Positions 1 through 5,898 of a stretch of DNA of 8,487 nt are shown here, piece after piece (position 1 is the first letter of the stretch; every line of letters begins with the position of its first letter). Where the stretch lies: positions 1 through 8,487 of the forward strand of contig CANQFX010000053.1 in assembly GCA_947600015.1 (NCBI GenBank). Direction: 5' to 3'. Both the position numbers and the translations under genes were made by a program. The stretch comes from an uncultured Bacilli bacterium. GTDB lineage: Bacteria; Bacillota_I; Bacilli_A; RF39; UBA660. Under the pieces are notes generated by a model. That model ran no database searches. It worked only from the letters and a program-made list of their open reading frames with translations, and was not told the DNA's origin.

Positions 1-344
1 GCCAAGGTTTGTGCTTCGATTCCTTGGGCAGCATCAACAATTAATAATGCTCCTTCACAAGCTGCTAAACTACGAGATACTTCATAAGAAAAATCAACAT
101 GTCCTGGCGTATCAATCAAATGAAAGTAATAGCATTTGTTTTGATATTGATAGGTAAGTTGTACTGCATTCAGTTTGATCGTAATTCCTCTTTCTCTCTC
201 AATATCCATAGAATCTAACATTTGCGCTTTTAACTCTCGCTTGTCTAGGGCTCCTGTTTTTTCTAAAATTCGATCTGCCAGAGTACTCTTTCCATGATCA
301 ATGTGGGCAATAATACAAAAATTCCTTATCTGTTCTTGTTCCAT
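1..344 (-). CDS. lepA: Elongation factor 4 (LepA), N-terminal part, cut by window edge
   Basis: Translational GTPase that acts on ribosomes and promotes back-translocation or relieves stalled states. Only the first 114 residues are in the window; the rest lies beyond base 1. The G1 P-loop AHIDHGKST is at residues 13-21, the switch I RGITI at about 52-56 and the G3 motif DTPGH at 78-82. The stretch LDSMDIERERGITIK followed by a VQLTY-like strand is the LepA version of the effector region; EF-G and TypA differ here. The ATG at 344 is preceded by AGGAGG (350-355) at 5 bases spacing, which fixes the start. It follows the surface-protein module but is separated from it by a hairpin terminator, so it probably has its own promoter. 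Identification as LepA is confident. Confidence 0.95.
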   Translation of the reverse strand, partial: MEQEQIRNFCIIAHIDHGKSTLADRILEKTGALDKRELKAQMLDSMDIERERGITIKLNAVQLTYQYQNKCYYFHLIDTPGHVDFSYEVSRSLAACEGALLIVDAAQGIEAQTL

Positions 345-361
345 AAGCGCCTCCTAATAAA

Positions 362-370
362 AGTATAACA
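362..370 (-). promoter_or_regulatory. Possible extended -10 promoter for lepA
   Basis: The minus strand reads TGTTATACT, matching the extended -10 form TGnTATAMT. Only a weak TTTAAA sits at -35 distance (385-390). Transcription would start next to the lepA ribosome binding site (350-355), giving a very short leader. The element overlaps the end of the upstream terminator's U-tract. AT-rich DNA makes such matches common, so this is tentative; an alternative promoter further upstream with readthrough of the hairpin is possible. Confidence 0.3.
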
Positions 371-403
371 AAAAAAACAGATATTTTAAATAAATACTGT
401 TTT
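370..403 (-). terminator. Intrinsic terminator after the lipoprotein gene
   Basis: Arms 374-386 and 392-403 form a stem of about 12 base pairs with one bulged base and a loop of about 5 bases. On the minus strand the hairpin runs into a run of eight T (377 to 370). The stem is mostly A/T with only two G-C pairs, so strength is uncertain, but the geometry and position between the lipoprotein stop (486) and lepA start (344) fit an intrinsic terminator for the surface-protein module. Confidence 0.65.
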
Positions 404-408
404 CTCTG

Positions 409-443
409 TACAAATATTTCTATTACTCATTCTGCTATTTGTA
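409..443. repeat. Short inverted repeat, 8-base arms
   Basis: TACAAATA at 409-416 and its exact reverse complement TATTTGTA at 436-443 flank a 19-base loop. It lies in the gap between the lipoprotein stop and the terminator. It could be an mRNA 3'-end hairpin or an operator-like site, but in DNA this AT-rich an 8-base match may be chance. Confidence 0.25.
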
Positions 444-485
444 TACTCTATCTAAATTACTTGTAGTATTATTTTATTTATATTC

Positions 486-1298
486 TTACATTACCTTGTT
501 TTTTAATTCAGCGAAATAGTCGGTTTTATTTATTTGATTTAATAACACTTGTAATTCTTCTTTTGTATAATCATTTTTATAGTCTTCTGCATGAATTACA
601 TTAGAAAGAGGAGTAATCAATTGTTGATATTTTTTCATGTTTTCATCATTTTGTTTTTGATACGTATTACTTTCTGGATATTGTATTAAATCGATGCTTC
701 CAATATTAGGAATTGTAATTACAAAATGATTTGGCGATGTTCTATTTTCTAAGGAAAATTCATTTAAATGCAATTCAATAGAAAGATTTGTTTGTGTCAA
801 TACGGATTGATAAATATAGGAAACACAAGTCATATTGGAATCTTGTTCATAAATACAATGATTTTTACAATTTTCTATTTTTCTTTGTTCCTTCATGGTA
901 ACGAAATCATATCTAGCATCACTAAATTCTATGTCAGGATTAAGAATACTTCGATCAATTAAATATAATTCGTTAATAAAATATGTATTATCATCTTCTT
1001 GATTTTCATTCGTTTCTTGGGATGAGATATTTCCTTCACTTCTATCTTCTGCTTCTTTTGGTAAATCAATTTCCTCTACTGTACTTTCGTCTAATTCTTG
1101 ATTTTCCTTTCCTTCTTGTTCTAATTCTTTTTCTAATGCTTGAATGGTATCCTTTAATTCTTGATTTTCTTCTTGTACTTGTTGTATCTCTTCTTCTATT
1201 TCCATTTGCTTATCCTTACAACCAACTAAAATAAACCCAGATGCAATTAACAGTGCCACCATTTTGGGAGCCTTATAAAATTTAACATTTTTCGCCAT
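486..1298 (-). CDS. Uncharacterised exported lipoprotein with coiled-coil stalk
   Basis: A 270-residue protein of a family I do not recognise. It has a lipoprotein signal peptide: basic N-terminus (K4-K12), hydrophobic core about 13-25, and lipobox LVGC at 24-27. This predicts lipidation at Cys27 and anchoring to the outer face of the membrane. Residues about 30-70 are rich in Glu, Gln and Leu with heptad-like spacing, typical of a coiled coil. A very acidic, Asn/Ser-rich linker to about residue 104 follows, then a globular region of about 165 residues. That region carries Cys144, Cys148 and Cys158 (C-x3-C-x9-C), which could form a disulfide or bind metal outside the cell. The ATG at 1298 is preceded by AGAGGTG (1303-1309). 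It lies 132 bases downstream of the BspA-like gene with no clear terminator between, so the two may be expressed together. Function unknown; the lipoprotein call itself is firm. Confidence 0.85.
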   Translation of the reverse strand: MAKNVKFYKAPKMVALLIASGFILVGCKDKQMEIEEEIQQVQEENQELKDTIQALEKELEQEGKENQELDESTVEEIDLPKEAEDRSEGNISSQETNENQEDDNTYFINELYLIDRSILNPDIEFSDARYDFVTMKEQRKIENCKNHCIYEQDSNMTCVSYIYQSVLTQTNLSIELHLNEFSLENRTSPNHFVITIPNIGSIDLIQYPESNTYQKQNDENMKKYQQLITPLSNVIHAEDYKNDYTKEELQVLLNQINKTDYFAELKNKVM

Positions 1299-1316
1299 AA
1301 TTCACCTCTAATTATT

Positions 1317-1322
1317 ATTATA
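1317..1322 (-). promoter_or_regulatory. Possible -10 box upstream of the lipoprotein gene
   Basis: A perfect TATAAT on the minus strand sits 18 bases before the lipoprotein start codon. No good -35 hexamer is at 16-18 bases; a TTGATT lies about 22 bases upstream of the -10, which is too far. The resulting leader would be very short. The surrounding 132-base gap is almost pure A/T, so this is a weak call. Confidence 0.25.
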
Positions 1323-1430
1323 ATTTATCATATAAATATAAATTAATCAAATAATCTTGAAATAACATTCCTCCCTTTTTTATTTTATTATTCTTATTTT
1401 ATTTACGATAAGTTTATTCTGATACATTTA

Positions 1431-2369
1431 TTATGCAATGATAACTGTTCCAGTCACGTGGGATTGTACTAATGCATCTTCCCACCATTTTTTATTTGCT
1501 TCATTTAATACATAAATTGTAACACCAGAAAGGCTGCCGAGGTATAATATTGGTGGGCTAGGATCATACGCCTTTGTAAAATCTGCCTTATTTAAATAGA
1601 TTGTTTTTAACTGTTCACACCCCAAAAACATTCCATCTACATCAGGAGACGAACTTAAAGTAAGATTACTTAAATTAATAGAAACTATTTTTTTACAATT
1701 ATAAAACATAAAATCACAATAATCTAGCTTATTAACTCCAAATTGAAAGAATTCAACAAATGACATATCTGTTAAATTTTCACAATTTTCAAACATATAA
1801 TCTGTATCGTCTAATTTAGGTACTTGAATAGTCTTATAATATCCATCAGTAGAAACTACAGTGAGGTTCTTACATCCGCAAAACATATAAGCCATACTTG
1901 TAACATTACTAAAATCCACCCAACCAAAGTGTACCTCTTCTAATGCTTCACACCCATAAAAAAACTCATAAAGTGAAGTTCCCATATCTATAGTAATTGA
2001 TGGATCTGCGGAAGTTCCATCTATTGCTGTAATCGCTATCGAATAATAACCGTCAGTCCTAGTAGTACACGTCATCATAATACTGCCGTCTCCATCTTTA
2101 GATACATCATAAGGACCAACAACAGGAGGCTGATTAAAATAAATTGTTTTGATTTTCTTTCTATCAATATCGGTTCCTAAAAATCCTCCTTCCCTTTCAC
2201 TATTTTGTTCGCGTAGTACATAACGATTGTTACCATTAATTATTTGCACATCCCCTGTAATTTTCAATGTTGCATTCAAAGCACTATAAGCAATACTACT
2301 AGATAAGATACATACTGTAATAATTACGTATATCCATAGATTAAAATGGCTCTTTTTTTCTTTTTTCAT
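1431..2369 (-). CDS. Exported BspA-like (DUF285-type) repeat surface protein
   Basis: A 312-residue predicted surface or secreted protein. Residues 1-10 are basic and 11-28 form a hydrophobic segment; AYS|A at 27-30 suits signal peptidase cleavage, otherwise it is an N-terminal anchor. After it comes a short ALNATLKITGDVQI stretch, as in exported Firmicutes proteins. From about residue 135 there are five degenerate copies of a repeat with core F-x-x-C-x-x-L: FFYGC (136-140), MFCGC (162-166), MFENC (192-196), MFYNC (221-225) and MFLGC (247-251), several followed by a short strand such as SINLSN. This spacing is characteristic of BspA-type leucine-rich repeats and DUF285, implicated in adhesion in some organisms. 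A terminal strand (TIYVLNE, 284-290) resembles their C-cap. No LPxTG or other wall anchor is present. The ATG at 2369 follows GGAGGAG (2379-2385), spacing 9. The gene sits behind a terminator and a promoter with a 12-base G run, suggesting on/off expression. The exact ligand is unknown. Confidence 0.8.
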   Translation of the reverse strand: MKKEKKSHFNLWIYVIITVCILSSSIAYSALNATLKITGDVQIINGNNRYVLREQNSEREGGFLGTDIDRKKIKTIYFNQPPVVGPYDVSKDGDGSIMMTCTTRTDGYYSIAITAIDGTSADPSITIDMGTSLYEFFYGCEALEEVHFGWVDFSNVTSMAYMFCGCKNLTVVSTDGYYKTIQVPKLDDTDYMFENCENLTDMSFVEFFQFGVNKLDYCDFMFYNCKKIVSINLSNLTLSSSPDVDGMFLGCEQLKTIYLNKADFTKAYDPSPPILYLGSLSGVTIYVLNEANKKWWEDALVQSHVTGTVIIA

Positions 2370-2406
2370 TTTTCTTTTCTCCTCCGTTTTATTTTCTTCT
2401 ATTCAA

Positions 2407-2438
2407 ATTATACCCCCCCCCCCCTACGATTTTGTCAA
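2407..2438 (-). promoter_or_regulatory. Promoter of the BspA-like gene with a poly-G spacer, likely phase-variable
   Basis: On the minus strand a perfect -35 TTGACA (2433-2438) and a perfect -10 TATAAT (2407-2412) flank a 20-base spacer: AAATCGTA followed by 12 G. The G run ends at the first base of the -10 box. The optimal sigma-A-type spacer is 17 bases, which would correspond to 9 G, so the allele seen here should be weak or off. Start of transcription is expected near 2400, about 30 bases before the ATG at 2369. Phase variation by spacer-length change in homopolymer tracts is established for surface proteins elsewhere (for example Neisseria opc and porA); its operation here is inference. 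Confidence 0.8.
2413..2424. repeat. Homopolymer tract of 12 C (12 G on the minus strand)
   Basis: An uninterrupted run of 12 C on the plus strand, by far the longest G/C homopolymer in this AT-rich window; other long runs are A or T. It lies wholly between the -35 and -10 boxes of the surface-protein promoter. Such runs slip during replication, so the exact count may differ between cells and between sequencing reads. Confidence 0.95.
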
Positions 2439-2440
2439 AC

Positions 2441-2469
2441 AAAAAATAATGCTTATTTTGCATTATTTT
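2441..2469 (-). terminator. Intrinsic terminator after murI
   Basis: Perfect 10-base arms, AAAATAATGC and GCATTATTTT (plus-strand positions 2443-2452 and 2460-2469), with a 7-base loop. On the minus strand the hairpin is followed by a run of six T (2446 to 2441, overlapping the stem foot). It lies 24 bases after the murI stop and immediately before the -35 box of the next gene, so it ends the NAD/murI operon and insulates the surface-protein promoter from readthrough. The stem is AT-rich, which lowers predicted strength. Confidence 0.8.
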
Positions 2470-2493
2470 CATTTTTCTCTTCTTAAAATAAAA

Positions 2494-3201
2494 TTAAAAG
2501 TTTTCTAAAATGACACTACTGCCTTCTTTCTTTTTATTTATTAAATTATTTTTCTCTAATTGCCTTTTTACTTCTTTTGCTACTCCTATTGATCCATCCA
2601 ATAATACCGCCTTCGGAAACATCTTTTGAATTTCTTCTTTAATCCATGAATAATGCGTACATCCTAATACGATAGAATCTATTTTTTCTTGTTGGTATTG
2701 TTCTAATAATTCTTTTAATTTTTGAGGAATTTCTTCAAACTTTTCTGCTTCTACATATTCTGCCAATTGCTTACATGGAACAACCGTAATTTTTTGATCT
2801 TCTTGTTGATTATCTCGGATTAGTTCTTTCATTCTTTTCGATTTTGCCGTAGTAGGAGTAACTAAAACAAGCGTATTTTTATAATGATTATCACAAGCCA
2901 TTTTAATCGCAGGAACCGTTCCAACAAAAATTAAATCAGGAAATTCTTTTTTTAATTCTTCCATACAATGTGTGGTCGCTGTATTACATGCAATTACAAT
3001 TACTTTACAGCCTCTTTCTTTTAAATTTTTGACAATCCATCTTGTAATTTCTAACAATTCTTTTTTGGTCTTGCTCCCATAAGGATGATGTATTTGATCT
3101 CCATAATAAAGATAATCTTCTGTTGGTAATATTTTCTGAAGTTCTTGTAGGATACTAAGTCCTCCTTTTCCTGAATCAAAAACGCCAATTTTATACTCCA
3201 T
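2494..3201 (-). CDS. murI: Glutamate racemase
   Basis: Interconverts L- and D-glutamate in the cytoplasm, supplying D-Glu for the peptidoglycan stem peptide. Conserved motifs are all present: FDSGKGG at 8-14 with the active-site Asp9 and Ser10, PYGSK at 40-44, ACNTAT at 71-76 with catalytic Cys72, GTVPAIK at 94-100, and LGCTHY at 179-184 with the second catalytic Cys181 and His183. At 235 residues it is somewhat shorter than the usual 260-290, mainly at the C-terminus, but no catalytic element is missing. Start ATG at 3201 follows GGAGG (3209-3213) with 7 bases spacing. It is the last gene of the operon, 33 bases after uvsE, and is followed by a hairpin terminator. A possible extra promoter lies in the gap before it. 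Its presence implies a cell wall, so the organism is not a wall-less mollicute. Confidence 0.95.
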   Translation of the reverse strand: MEYKIGVFDSGKGGLSILQELQKILPTEDYLYYGDQIHHPYGSKTKKELLEITRWIVKNLKERGCKVIVIACNTATTHCMEELKKEFPDLIFVGTVPAIKMACDNHYKNTLVLVTPTTAKSKRMKELIRDNQQEDQKITVVPCKQLAEYVEAEKFEEIPQKLKELLEQYQQEKIDSIVLGCTHYSWIKEEIQKMFPKAVLLDGSIGVAKEVKRQLEKNNLINKKKEGSSVILENF

Positions 3202-3221
3202 ACGTTTTCCTCCTTTTTTGT

Positions 3222-3230
3222 ATTATAGCA
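3222..3230 (-). promoter_or_regulatory. Possible extended -10 promoter for murI
   Basis: The 33-base gap between uvsE and murI contains TGCTATAAT on the minus strand, a perfect match to the extended -10 form TGnTATAAT. There is no good -35 (TTTTTT at the expected distance), but extended -10 promoters can work without one. Transcription would start close to the ribosome binding site at 3209-3213. It would let murI be made independently of the NAD genes. Confidence 0.4.
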
Positions 3231-3234
3231 TATT

Positions 3235-4176
3235 CTATTCTACTAAAAAAGTGGTGTCATCGATAAATCTATAATCTGTTTGATACTTTAATTGACGAAT
3301 TAATCGAAACATTGCCTCATCTTTTTTCTTTGCTTCAATCATAATATCTACTTTTGGAGTTAGATGTTTTATTTGCTCTAAAAATAAAATAAATTGCTGA
3401 CTATCAATATAATCGTGATGAGAGCGCATTTCTTTTTTTAATTTACTTTTGGGGGAAGAAAAATGTATTTTAGGAATCTGATTTTTCCAACTGGCAAACA
3501 CAATCTTTAGAGCCTCTTCTAATTTCAGTTTCCCTTTATTACATAAAAAATGATGATAATCAAAAACGATGGGAACTCCTATTTTTTTATGAATCGTAAT
3601 ACAGTCATCAATGGTAAATATTTTATCATCATTTTCAATCGCAATTTCTTTTTGAATATCTTTTTCTAATAATGAATATGTATGACAAAATCTCACAATA
3701 GAATGGTCTTTTCCAAATACATTACTTCCAATATGTAATACAAGTATTTTAGGCTCTATCTGCAAATTTTTTAATAATATATGATGATATTTTAATATTT
3801 CTATACTGTTTTTCCTTACTTCTTCATGAACACTGTTTAAAACACAATATTCATTCGGATGAAAATCTACCCTCATGTTTGCTTTTTTAATTAATGAAGC
3901 GATTTTTTGATATTCTTTTTGATACCTTTCATCATAATCAAATTTTACTTCTTTTTTGGTTGCTAAAGGAATAATATTTGATGACATCCGATAAAAATGA
4001 ATCTGATTTTTGATATTGTATAAAATAATTTCTTTTAAAGCAAAAAAATTAGACTGAATGATTTGGTCTAATTTTGAATAATTTTTTTCTTTTTCAAATT
4101 GAGTATAAGAATAAGTACTAGAACTTGTCACATCTAGTGTTTCACTAATACAAGCATAACCTAAACGAACACGCAT
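3235..4176 (-). CDS. uvsE: UV DNA damage endonuclease (UvsE/UVDE family)
   Basis: Metal-dependent TIM-barrel endonuclease that nicks DNA 5' of UV photoproducts and starts alternative excision repair independent of UvrABC. The length of 313 residues is normal. Family signatures in order: RLGYACIS near the start, YRMSSNIIPLAT at 62-73, DFHPNEY at 104-110, LHIGSN at 147-152, AIENDDK at 179-185, FDYHH at 205-209, PKIHFSSPKS at 235-244, RSHHDYID at 251-258 and MIEAKKKD at 279-286. These supply the expected metal ligands His106, His148, Glu181, Asp206, His208/209, His238, His253/254 and Glu281. Lys236, two residues before His238, matches the position of the modified lysine described in the Thermus enzyme. 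Start ATG at 4176 follows a modest GGTGA (4181-4185). It lies 45 bases after nadK; a repair enzyme here has no obvious metabolic link to NAD. Confidence 0.93.
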   Translation of the reverse strand: MRVRLGYACISETLDVTSSSTYSYTQFEKEKNYSKLDQIIQSNFFALKEIILYNIKNQIHFYRMSSNIIPLATKKEVKFDYDERYQKEYQKIASLIKKANMRVDFHPNEYCVLNSVHEEVRKNSIEILKYHHILLKNLQIEPKILVLHIGSNVFGKDHSIVRFCHTYSLLEKDIQKEIAIENDDKIFTIDDCITIHKKIGVPIVFDYHHFLCNKGKLKLEEALKIVFASWKNQIPKIHFSSPKSKLKKEMRSHHDYIDSQQFILFLEQIKHLTPKVDIMIEAKKKDEAMFRLIRQLKYQTDYRFIDDTTFLVE

Positions 4177-4221
4177 AATATCACCATCATTAGCATGTCT
4201 TTTTTTATTACATTTATTCTG

Positions 4222-5025
4222 CTATCTTAGAAATTTATCATTAATTTTATCAATAAAATTATAATCCTGCTTCCGAATAATATGAATATTTCTTTTTCCA
4301 ATATGAGTTTTCATTGCTTTTACATGATTATATTGATAATTGTCTCCATCAATATTAATCAATAAATTTTCTTTTTCTTTGGTAGGAATTAGTGTAATTA
4401 CTTTATTATCAGGAATAATGACAGAATTTAAAAGATTACGATAACTTTTACTGTTTAGTGGAGCAATTGGTGTTATTTGTAAAGTATGAAAGGTATTAAA
4501 TACAATACTACCACCAAAACTTAAATTATAGGCAGTAGAACCAAAAGAAGTTGAAACTAACAATCCATCTCCTATATATTCTTCTAACAAGTGATTTTCT
4601 ACAAGTACTTTTAATTTCGTAGTATTTAATTCTTGATCTCTACAAACTACTTCGTTTAAAGAAAAATGATGAAAGGTTTCTTCTTGTGTTGTTATTTCGA
4701 TTTCTTGAACTCCAATTTTTTCATAAAAAAATTCGTTCTGATCTAACATTTCAATAAAAGAATCAATTTCTGTAATACTAATTTCTTGTGCAAAGCCTAG
4801 TGTTCCCGTATGAACTCCTACATAGTAACAGTCTTCATTAAATTCACTATGTTTTACCATACGTAAGAAAGCTCCATCTCCACCAATTGCAATTCCTAAA
4901 TCAAAAAGACCTTCCTCTACAATTTCGAAATGTTTCTCTAATAGTTTTTTCTTTACTATCTCTCCTACTTCATATGATTTTTTATTATGATTAATAAATA
5001 ATTTTACTTTTTCTATTGTTTTCAT
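4222..5025 (-). CDS. nadK: NAD kinase
   Basis: Phosphorylates NAD to NADP with ATP (or polyphosphate in some relatives), the only route to NADP. The length of 267 residues is typical of the Firmicutes enzyme. The hallmark GGDG is at 48-51 with catalytic Asp50, followed by FLR; the HTGTLGF glycine-rich segment is at 72-78; the conserved Asn-Glu pair is N124-E125 in SLNEVV; and the active-site loop GDGLLVSTSFGSTAYNLS covers 152-169. A late INIDGD (224-229) is also typical. The ATG at 5025 starts one base after the stop of the NrtR-like gene, and its ribosome binding site (AAGGAAG) is inside that gene's last codons, so the two are probably translationally coupled. This ties NADP supply directly to the putative NAD-status regulator. 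Confidence 0.96.
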   Translation of the reverse strand: MKTIEKVKLFINHNKKSYEVGEIVKKKLLEKHFEIVEEGLFDLGIAIGGDGAFLRMVKHSEFNEDCYYVGVHTGTLGFAQEISITEIDSFIEMLDQNEFFYEKIGVQEIEITTQEETFHHFSLNEVVCRDQELNTTKLKVLVENHLLEEYIGDGLLVSTSFGSTAYNLSFGGSIVFNTFHTLQITPIAPLNSKSYRNLLNSVIIPDNKVITLIPTKEKENLLINIDGDNYQYNHVKAMKTHIGKRNIHIIRKQDYNFIDKINDKFLR

Positions 5026-5026
5026 A

Positions 5027-5854
5027 CTACTTCCTTTTATATCGGAATAATACCGATGGACGATGTCCTTCTCCTGTTTTCATTTTATTTGTTTTTTCTA
5101 CTTTATCTGCTATTATTCTGCGGAAAGCTGGATCTAGTAGTTTTTTTCCTAAAATTACTTCATATACTTGTTGTAGTTCTCCTAAGGTAAAATACTCTGG
5201 CATCATATTAAATACAATATCTGTGTAATTAATCTTATTACGAATTCGCTCTAATCCAGATAAAATTACAATGGGATGATCAAAAGCCAAAGATTTATTT
5301 TTAGAAATAGAAAAATAATAGCGATCCGTTGTAGATTCTTTTAATGTTTTTTTAATTTGGAAAGTAATTAATTCTTCTCCGTTATCCAAAGTGATATCAA
5401 CCAAGTTATCTTTTTCTTCTATCAATGTGATATCAAACCAAGAAGCATCTTGATTAATCATCTCTGTTAACTTGTTTTTGTCCACCAAAGCCACATAAGA
5501 AGTAGATACTACTCGCATTCTTGGATCTCTTTTTATTTCATCAAATGTATATAATTGCTCCAAATAAATATGAGATAAATTGGTTTCTTTTTTTAAAATT
5601 CTCATAGCACATTGTTCTAGGGTTTCTTTTTTAACATCTAAAAATCCTCCTGGTAAACACCATTTCCCTTTAAAAGGATAATTATTCCTTTTTACTAAGA
5701 GAATACTCATCATTTTTTTACTTGTCTTTCTATAATTTTCTTGTGTTTGATCCGATACACTTAATACTAAAATATCTGTAGTCATCGATAATTGTTCATA
5801 TTGTTTTGGATCGTAATTTTTTAAAAATTCTTCTTCACTCTTATATTCTTCCAT
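5027..5854 (-). CDS. nrtR: NrtR-type regulator: Nudix domain plus winged helix
   Basis: Predicted transcriptional regulator of NAD metabolism that senses ADP-ribose or a related nucleotide. The 275-residue protein has a Nudix fold at about 25-170 and a C-terminal winged helix at about 205-272. KWCLPGGF (64-71) opens the Nudix box, but catalytic positions are lost: against G-x5-E-x7-R-E-U-x-E-E-x-G-U the sequence has one extra residue before Glu77 and then R85-I-L-K-K-E-T-N-L. The first Glu is Ile86, the next is Lys89 and the Gly is Asn92; only Glu90 remains. Catalysis is therefore unlikely. The C-terminus has the NrtR pattern: YFTLGELQQVYEVILGK (221-237), FRR (244-246) and GEGHRPSVLFRY (261-272). 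It sits between pncC and nadK with prs and nadD upstream, the expected context. The ATG at 5854 follows GAAGGTGA. I found no convincing operator in the window; it may lie upstream of the operon. Confidence 0.88.
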   Translation of the reverse strand: MEEYKSEEEFLKNYDPKQYEQLSMTTDILVLSVSDQTQENYRKTSKKMMSILLVKRNNYPFKGKWCLPGGFLDVKKETLEQCAMRILKKETNLSHIYLEQLYTFDEIKRDPRMRVVSTSYVALVDKNKLTEMINQDASWFDITLIEEKDNLVDITLDNGEELITFQIKKTLKESTTDRYYFSISKNKSLAFDHPIVILSGLERIRNKINYTDIVFNMMPEYFTLGELQQVYEVILGKKLLDPAFRRIIADKVEKTNKMKTGEGHRPSVLFRYKRK

Positions 5855-5872
5855 ACTCTCACCTTCTTACTT

Positions 5873-5881
5873 ACTATATCA
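5873..5881 (-). promoter_or_regulatory. Possible internal extended -10 promoter before nrtR
   Basis: The 44-base gap between pncC and the NrtR-like gene contains TGATATAGT on the minus strand, close to the extended -10 consensus TGnTATAAT (one mismatch in the hexamer). The -35 region (TAGAAA) is poor. If active it would give a separate nrtR-nadK-uvsE-murI transcript. Confidence 0.3.
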
Positions 5882-5898
5882 TATTTTCTTTATCATTT

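Noticed and set aside
768..1234. Plus-strand ORFs of 64 and 83 codons inside the lipoprotein gene
   Set aside because: They are antisense shadows of a well-supported gene, Phe/Leu-rich because they read the complement of a Lys/Glu-rich coiled coil, and lack ribosome binding sites.
1318..1368. A 16-codon minus-strand ORF preceded by GGGAGG, between the BspA-like and lipoprotein genes
   Set aside because: Only one base separates the GGAGG from the ATG, too close for normal initiation, and the ORF overlaps the possible -10 box. Composition is that of random AT-rich DNA.
1371..1430. Terminator after the BspA-like gene
   Set aside because: Only a 5-base CTTAT/ATAAG stem with a 10-base loop is present, too weak to call, although T-rich sequence surrounds it on the plus strand.
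2413..2424. Poly-C run as a sequencing or assembly artefact
   Set aside because: The exact count may be unreliable, but consensus -35 and -10 boxes bracket it at near-functional distance upstream of a start codon with a good ribosome binding site, so the tract itself is probably real.
5855..5898. Operator palindrome for the NrtR-like protein in the gap before its own gene
   Set aside because: I could not find a convincing dyad of about 20 bases; the site is more likely upstream of the operon, outside the window.
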